Shown here one piece after another: positions 59,558-64,000 of a stretch of DNA of 64,000 nt (positions are counted from its first letter, which is position 1; the number at the start of each line of letters is the position of its first letter). Both the position numbers and the translations under genes were made by a program. The DNA comes from Mycobacterium sp. 852002-51971_SCH5477799-a (GTDB lineage: Bacteria > Actinomycetota > Actinomycetes > Mycobacteriales > Mycobacteriaceae), in the NCBI RefSeq assembly GCF_001667145.1, contig NZ_LZIF01000113.1, positions 1 through 64,000 on the forward strand, in the 5' to 3' direction. Under the pieces are notes generated by a model. It saw nothing but the letters and a program-made list of their open reading frames with translations. It was not told where the DNA came from and did no database searches.

Positions 59558-60235
59558 TTATGCCCTCGCGCGGCGAGCCAGTTTCGCGGGTTCGTCGATG
59601 ATGAGGGCCTTGCCTTGCTGGCGGATCCATCCGCGTTGCGCGAAGTCGGATAGCGCTTTGTTGACCGTTTCACGCGAGGACCCCACGAGTTGCGCGAGTT
59701 CCTTCTGCGTGAGGTGGTGCTCGACTAGCACCGAGCCCCCGTTGCTGGTGCCGAATCGCATTGCCAGGTCGAGGATTTGCTTTGCCACCCGCGCGGGGAC
59801 ATCAGTGAAGATCAGGTCGCTCAACGCGTTGTTGGTATGGCGGAGTCGGCGGGCCAGCACCCGGAGCAGCTGTTCTGCGATTTCGGGCCGTTCGACGATC
59901 CATATCCGCAGGGCGTGACGGTCCATCCTGACGGCCTTCACCTCGGTCAGGGTGATCACCGTGGAGGTTCGCGGGCCGGGGTCGAACAGCGCCAGCTCAC
60001 CGAACACGTCCCCGGGGCCCAGCACCGCGAAGACGGTTTCGCGACCGTCTGCCATCTGGTGGCGAATCTTGACCGTGCCCGACAAGATGACGAAGAGGTC
60101 GTCACCAAGCTCGCCTTCGACGAAGACGGTTCGCCGGCGCGGGAAGGCTACGTGCTGCAGGTGGTGGGCCAAGGCATCGACCGCATCAGGGGCGATCCCC
60201 TGGAATATGCCGGCTCGCGCCAATACTTCGTTCAC
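59558..60235 (-). CDS. Crp/Fnr-family cAMP-responsive regulator, Crp paralogue
   Basis: 225 aa. The cyclic-nucleotide domain has the phosphate-binding cassette GELALFDPGPRTSTVI; the C-terminal winged helix has LAQLVGSSRETVNKALSDFAQRGWIR. Length and sequence resemble M. tuberculosis Crp (Rv3676), but many changes in the N-terminal half (e.g. VAFPRRRTVFVEGELGDDLFVILSGTVKIRHQMADGRETVF) suggest a second copy. Convergent with the alpha/beta hydrolase. Confidence 0.87.
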   Translation of the reverse strand: MNEVLARAGIFQGIAPDAVDALAHHLQHVAFPRRRTVFVEGELGDDLFVILSGTVKIRHQMADGRETVFAVLGPGDVFGELALFDPGPRTSTVITLTEVKAVRMDRHALRIWIVERPEIAEQLLRVLARRLRHTNNALSDLIFTDVPARVAKQILDLAMRFGTSNGGSVLVEHHLTQKELAQLVGSSRETVNKALSDFAQRGWIRQQGKALIIDEPAKLARRARA

Positions 60236-60396
60236 GCCGCCCCTTTCAACGCGTTTCGCACGGCGTTGCGCGCACTAGGCGCTGCTCCGGTGTGGGGGCG
60301 TCTTGGCTCGCGGTCCAGACCTTACACCAGGACGAAGATCCGTAACGTAGCAGGTCGTAACCGCCGTCTCGGCGTGGAAGGGTGGTCGAGCGTCGC

Positions 60397-60567
60397 TCAG
60401 GCGGCCGGCGTGGTGACCCTCGACGCGATGGTCACCTCCGAGTACAGGTTCCCGCACGCATCGCAGTGCACCTGATACTCGAGCTTGGCGTCATTACGTT
60501 CAAGAAACCGGTACTGCGCCCACGCCATGCACCGTGGGCACCGTGCACGACCGTGCTCGATTGCCAT
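60397..60567 (-). CDS. Small zinc-ribbon protein, 56 aa
   Basis: ATG 60567 with AGGGGGAT upstream. Two CxxC knuckles (CPRC at 10-13 and CDAC at 35-38) are spaced by 21 residues with aromatic and basic residues between, typical of a zinc ribbon. Longer in-frame readings to 61623 run antisense-like through the flavoenzyme gene and are rejected. Function unknown. Confidence 0.7.
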   Translation of the reverse strand: MAIEHGRARCPRCMAWAQYRFLERNDAKLEYQVHCDACGNLYSEVTIASRVTTPAA

Positions 60568-60680
60568 TCGCCATCCCCCTAAAAACTTGCCGCAGACACA
60601 CTGGAGGTACCCGGTGTCAAGCCCCGCTAACCATCGCGGTTCGGCTGCCCACGGCGCCGGCGTTCGGTGGCGTTCGGCGG

Positions 60681-62114
60681 TTAGAAATTCAGCCCCGAAT
60701 ACATGACCCGCCCCGGATCGTATTTCTGCCGTACGGCGCTCAGCTGTGAGAGGTTCGGGCCGAAGTAACGAGAGGGCGGCTGGTTGGCCTCGATGTAATT
60801 CACATAGCCGCCCACCGAATATGGTTGCACCGCTTGATGTGCCGTGCTGAGCCAATTGGTAGCGGCCGCCGGATCGCCGGTCTCCACATACCACTGCACC
60901 AGCGCCGACTGACGTCGCCAGGGAAAGGCGGTGGCGCCTGGCGCCACCGTGGCGAGGGCGCCGTCCAGTGCGTGCATGATGGCCAACATGCGGCCGGCTC
61001 CGCGGGGAAAGGCATTGACCGCCGAGGCGATCCCCTGTGCCACTCCCGCGTTGACGGTGGCGAACACGTCGGATCCGCCGACATACCCGAGCGGAGACGG
61101 GTTGAGGTTCCCGACGGCCAGATAGTTCACCAAATCCATGTAGTTGAACGTGTGGTTTTCGGTACCCGACGGCTGCAAGCCCACCGCTTGAGTAATCGCG
61201 GCCGCGGCGCTGCTCCCCGACCCGGCGGGGCAGGTCGCCAGGATTCGGCAATGCATGCCCATCGCGTCGACGGTGGCGTCCGCCAATGCCCAACTGTTGC
61301 GGTCGGCGGTTCGTAGCCAGTTCTGCCAACCGACGAGGACCTGCGCGAACGACTGTGGCGGGAAGTTGAGGTTGACGACGTCGACGTCCTTGGTGGGAAA
61401 CGTGGAGAACGTGAGCGAGGTCGTCACCCCGAAGTTCCCGCCACCGCCGCCGCGCAGCGCCCAGAACAGGTCGGGGTTGCTGGCGGCGGACGCTGTCACC
61501 ACCTGACCGCTGGGCAGCACCACCGACGCCGACGTCAACTGGTCGCAAAGCAGGCCCGCATGCCGGGACTGGGACCCCATGCCGCCGCCCAGCGCGTGTC
61601 CCGCGGCACCGACCGATGGACAAGTGCCGGTTGGCACGCCGCGGCCGGCCGCGGCCAACGTCCGGTGCATCGTGTACAGACTCGTGGCCGGCGTCACCGT
61701 CACCTGGCCTGTGGCAGCGTCGTAGTTGGCTTCCCCGGGCAGTTGACGCAGGTCGAGCACCATGGCGCCGTTGGCGGTCGACGCGCCGATGTAGGAGTGC
61801 CCGCCGCTGCGTGGGGCGACCTTGAGATTGTGGGCGGCCGCGAATGCCATCGCCTTCTGCACGTCGGCCGCCGAGGTCGGGGTGACGACCGCCGCCGGCG
61901 TCAACCCGTTGTAGTTGGTATTGAAAACCTGTTTGGCCCCGGCGAATTGGGGGCTATCCGGAAGCAGCACCTTGCCGCCGAGGGCGGTGGATAGGCCCTC
62001 CCATCCGGTAGGTCTCGGATCGGCGGCCACCCGGGGCGCGCCCAGGACAGCGCCGGCGGCCAACGCCCCGGCGGCGCCCCGCAGAAACGCCTGCCGCGAG
62101 ATTTCACGCGCCAT
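60681..62114 (-). CDS. Exported BBE-type FAD-linked oxidase
   Basis: 477 aa. Tat-like leader SRQAFLRGAAGALAAGAVLGAPRVAA (Arg-Gln in place of the Arg-Arg pair). PP-loop FAD domain with RSGGHSYIGAST (8-alpha-histidyl FAD) and TGTCPSVGAAGHALGGGMG (Cys for bicovalent FAD). The C-terminal BBE motif is YFGPN..QLSAVRQKYDPGRVM. Family enzymes oxidise sugars, alcohols or alkaloid-like compounds with O2. Divergent from the DUF5134 gene. Confidence 0.88.
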   Translation of the reverse strand: MAREISRQAFLRGAAGALAAGAVLGAPRVAADPRPTGWEGLSTALGGKVLLPDSPQFAGAKQVFNTNYNGLTPAAVVTPTSAADVQKAMAFAAAHNLKVAPRSGGHSYIGASTANGAMVLDLRQLPGEANYDAATGQVTVTPATSLYTMHRTLAAAGRGVPTGTCPSVGAAGHALGGGMGSQSRHAGLLCDQLTSASVVLPSGQVVTASAASNPDLFWALRGGGGGNFGVTTSLTFSTFPTKDVDVVNLNFPPQSFAQVLVGWQNWLRTADRNSWALADATVDAMGMHCRILATCPAGSGSSAAAAITQAVGLQPSGTENHTFNYMDLVNYLAVGNLNPSPLGYVGGSDVFATVNAGVAQGIASAVNAFPRGAGRMLAIMHALDGALATVAPGATAFPWRRQSALVQWYVETGDPAAATNWLSTAHQAVQPYSVGGYVNYIEANQPPSRYFGPNLSQLSAVRQKYDPGRVMYSGLNF

Positions 62115-62271
62115 CGTCGGACTCCCGCGATTGCGTCATGCCCCGAATTGTCAACCACGAGAGCCGTGGTGCCGCATGACGTGTCGCGGGGTGACCGAAA
62201 CGTCCCCAAACCGTTACAGCAGTCGGGCGCGAACACCAGTCGTCGACACCCCCGATGGCGGTTGGATCAAA

Positions 62272-62286
62272 TACCCCGTAGGGGTA
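62272..62286 (+). promoter_or_regulatory. RicR/CsoR-type copper operator TACCC-N5-GGGTA
   Basis: TACCCCGTAGGGGTA is a palindrome with exactly the TACCC-N5-GGGTA spacing of mycobacterial RicR/CsoR copper-repressor boxes. It lies 75 bp before the DUF5134 membrane-protein start and ~157 bp from the divergent BBE oxidase. Copper induction of the downstream gene is inferred. Confidence 0.75.
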
Positions 62287-62360
62287 CGGTGGCGCCATGG
62301 ACGAACGCAGCTCCGTGGCTGCACGGTTGCGGCACGGCAGGCGGCGTTCGTGAGGTCACG

Positions 62361-62999
62361 ATGTTGCATGCCATGATCGGCGACCCGGCGCTGCGCTGGG
62401 TCGTCACCGTCCTATTCGGCGTGAGCGTCGCGATGTACGCGTATGTCGCTGTTGCACAACGCGATCAATGGATGGGGAAAGTCAACCACCTGATACACCT
62501 GACGATGTCGCTGGCGATGGTTTTGATGGTGTGGCGCGTTGGGCTCGGCCTCCCGGCGACAGGGCCGATTCTGTTTTTTCTCCTCGCCGGGGTCTGGTTC
62601 TTGTGCGCTGCCGTGTGGGCCAAACCGGTATCCCGTCAGCGACTGAAAACGTGCTACTACGCGGCGATGATGGGGGCGATGGCCTGGATGTACGCGCTGA
62701 TGAGTGGAGTCGTGCCGGGCGTTCCCACACACCTTCACCCACGGCCTGACATGGCGGGCATGAAGCTGCCCCCACACGACATGCCTTCGGTAACGATCGG
62801 ACTCTCTTGGGTAGCGGCGGCGAACTGGATCCTGATGGCCGGGTTTGCCGCGGTTGCACTGTATTGGTCGTACCGCTTCCTCGGCGAACGCCGGATGACC
62901 CTGGTGCCGACCACCCCGCGGCCGTTTCGATGGGAACCGCTCTACCAGGCGTCCACCGCCGCCGGCACAGCGCTCATGTTCGACGCGCTGCTCTGGTAG
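62361..62999 (+). CDS. DUF5134 membrane protein, Met/His-rich, probable copper-regulated
   Basis: 212 aa from ATG 62361 (GAGGTCACG upstream; in-frame starts further up are rejected). Five to six TM helices. Met/His-rich segments: VNHLIHLTMSLAMVLMVW, AAMMGAMAWMYALMSG, and the loop HLHPRPDMAGMKLPPHDMPS. These resemble thioether/imidazole copper sites as in CopD-like proteins. With the RicR/CsoR box this suggests a copper-handling role; family function is not established. Confidence 0.78.
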   Translation: MLHAMIGDPALRWVVTVLFGVSVAMYAYVAVAQRDQWMGKVNHLIHLTMSLAMVLMVWRVGLGLPATGPILFFLLAGVWFLCAAVWAKPVSRQRLKTCYYAAMMGAMAWMYALMSGVVPGVPTHLHPRPDMAGMKLPPHDMPSVTIGLSWVAAANWILMAGFAAVALYWSYRFLGERRMTLVPTTPRPFRWEPLYQASTAAGTALMFDALLW

Positions 63000-63006
63000 C
63001 CAACGC

Positions 63007-63747
63007 TTACCCGGCGCCTTTGCCGTTGTCGACCCGATAGACAGCGCCGTGGATCGCGGCCGCGCCGTCGCTGGCGAGGAAGGCGATCACGTTCGCGACC
63101 TCGAGGGGTTGCATCATGCCCCGCGGTGAGGCCGTGCGCAGGATCAGGTCGTAGTTGGGATCGTCGGGCGCGCTGAATTGTTCGATCTGCGGAGTGAGCA
63201 TGCCGCCGGGACATACGGCGTTGACGCGCAACCGATCCGCGGTGTACTCCACGGCCAAGGCACGGGTCAGGCCGATCAGCCCATGCTTAGCGGCGCAGTA
63301 ACCGGCCGAATACGCCTGTCCCTCGACGCCGGCGATGGAGCTGACGTTGACGATGTTGCCGCCGCGTTTCAGAAGGTGAGACAGCGCCGCTCGGCAGAGG
63401 TAGAACGGCCCGTTGAGGTTGACCGCAAGGTCTTGTTCCCAGTCGTCATCGGTCATCGATTCCGTGCGGCGCATTTGGTGTCGCCCGGCGACGTTGACAA
63501 GGACATCGAGTCCACCGAAATCACGGACACACTGCTCGACCGCGTCTTGGCAGGCCCGCGCCGATCCGACGTCCACCGAGGCGAATCCGCCGCGTTCGAC
63601 GGCGGAGAACACGGCGGCCAAGCGATCCGCGTCGCGACCGATACCGAAAACCGTTGCGCCCTCGCGTGAAAACAGCTGTGCCGTTTCGGCGCCCAGGCCC
63701 GACGATGCTCCGGTCACCAAAGCGACTTTGCCCTGCAGTGCAGCCAT
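63007..63747 (-). CDS. Short-chain dehydrogenase/reductase
   Basis: 246 aa classical SDR. Cofactor motif TGASSGLG (12-19), NVAG, and catalytic Ser in NVSSIAG with Tyr-x-x-x-Lys in GYCAAK. The Gly-Arg after beta-2 (GIGRDADR) suggests NADP(H) preference. The C-terminus GAVYRVDNGKG is usual. Substrate unknown. Confidence 0.9.
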   Translation of the reverse strand: MAALQGKVALVTGASSGLGAETAQLFSREGATVFGIGRDADRLAAVFSAVERGGFASVDVGSARACQDAVEQCVRDFGGLDVLVNVAGRHQMRRTESMTDDDWEQDLAVNLNGPFYLCRAALSHLLKRGGNIVNVSSIAGVEGQAYSAGYCAAKHGLIGLTRALAVEYTADRLRVNAVCPGGMLTPQIEQFSAPDDPNYDLILRTASPRGMMQPLEVANVIAFLASDGAAAIHGAVYRVDNGKGAG

Positions 63748-63758
63748 ACCAGTGCACC

Positions 63759-64000
63759 CTAGTAGGTCCGCAACCGCGCCGCGCCGCCGTGTCGAACGTG
63801 AAGCGGCGCAATAGCTCTGAACCTAAATTTGGCGCTCATGCCGGAGCGGACACGCTCGGGCTGGAACCGCTGCTGGATCCGGCGGGCCGTGATCATCGCG
63901 AGCAGGTTGAAGGCTTGCCTGCCCAGCGCGATCCGACTCGTTCGCTTCTTCCAACTCGGCGGCGTCGACGCCGCGCGCCGCCCGAGGTAATAGCCGATGC
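63759..64000 (-). CDS. 3' end of an unidentified gene (runs off the right edge)
   Basis: An open frame of 80 codons with mycobacterial codon use ends at TAG 63759. The visible part is strongly basic (RRAASTPPSWKKRTSRIALG, ARRIQQRFQPERVRSG) and starts GYYLGRRA, recalling small mycobacterial proteins with a GYxLGxRAG motif after a membrane helix. Too little is present for a family call. Confidence 0.45.
   Translation of the reverse strand, partial: IGYYLGRRAASTPPSWKKRTSRIALGRQAFNLLAMITARRIQQRFQPERVRSGMSAKFRFRAIAPLHVRHGGAARLRTY

Noticed and set aside
60397..61623. 408-codon reading that includes the zinc ribbon
   Set aside because: The upstream part is the +1 shadow of the FAD oxidase; only the last 56 codons with their own RBS look real.
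1..64000. tRNA, rRNA, CRISPR, transposase or phage integration signals
   Set aside because: No cloverleaf-type sequence, regularly spaced repeats, transposase motif (DDE) or integrase was seen on either strand.

Overview
The window is high-GC DNA of a Mycobacterium, probably a slow-growing or other non-tuberculous species. The evidence is a type VII secretion (ESX) cluster, PE/PPE pairs, a complete mce operon, a mycolic-acid cyclopropane synthase-type methyltransferase, several F420-dependent enzymes, a CYP142-type P450 and a wax-ester/DGAT acyltransferase. The species cannot be fixed from the sequence. No rRNA, tRNA, CRISPR array, insertion sequence or phage gene was seen.

Layout. (1) 1-6450, minus strand: an ESX-2-type cluster in the gene order of the M. 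tuberculosis Rv3886c-Rv3893c block (PE36, PPE69, esxD, esxC, espG2, MinD-like ATPase, eccD2, mycP2 cut by the left edge). The eccC2/eccB2 genes that normally lie just upstream of PE36 are not there. (2) 6700-8432, minus: a four-gene overlapping operon (5'-truncated enoyl-CoA hydratase, LmrA/YxaF-type TetR, small hypothetical, VOC protein) behind a near-perfect LmrA/YxaF-type operator that contains a TATAAT box. (3) 8553-24348: mixed metabolic and regulatory genes: an orphan PrrB-like kinase, a TetR/acyl-CoA dehydrogenase pair with a clear operator, an Eis-like acetyltransferase, a lipoprotein hydrolase, a decayed ABC transporter (ATPase frameshifted and fused to a permease tail), an HdeA-like lipoprotein, an MFS carrier, an Rv3520c-like F420 enzyme with an NTF2-like partner and divergent PadR, a haloacid dehalogenase, Nudix, SCO6745-family and YdeI-like proteins, and a mycolate-type methyltransferase. 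(4) 24693-37183: hemerythrin, MHS transporter, PhoU, WS/DGAT, CYP142, RsbW-like kinase, 2-hydroxyacid dehydrogenase, LLM enzyme, SulP, Ddn-like protein and two methyltransferases, several with strong palindromic operators. (5) 37204-39728: a PE/PPE/membrane-protein operon. (6) 39800-42000: a lipoprotein with a 'GIDDTD' (TiaS-like) partner and small membrane proteins. (7) 42232-55704: a complete mce lipid-import operon (yrbEA, yrbEB, mceA-F), with Mce-associated and MPT64/RsiV-like secreted proteins and a tandem-domain, Mce3R-like TetR regulator. (8) 55758-64000: GNAT, NTF2-like, MPT64-like, UBP zinc finger, Ddn-like, alpha/beta hydrolase, a second Crp, a zinc-ribbon peptide, a BBE flavoenzyme, a DUF5134 membrane protein behind a RicR/CsoR-type copper box, and an SDR.

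Common themes are envelope lipid handling (mce, WS/DGAT, CYP142, FadE, cyclopropane synthase), protein secretion (ESX-2, PE/PPE, MPT64-like), and many local one-component regulators whose operators can be read directly as palindromes next to their start codons.
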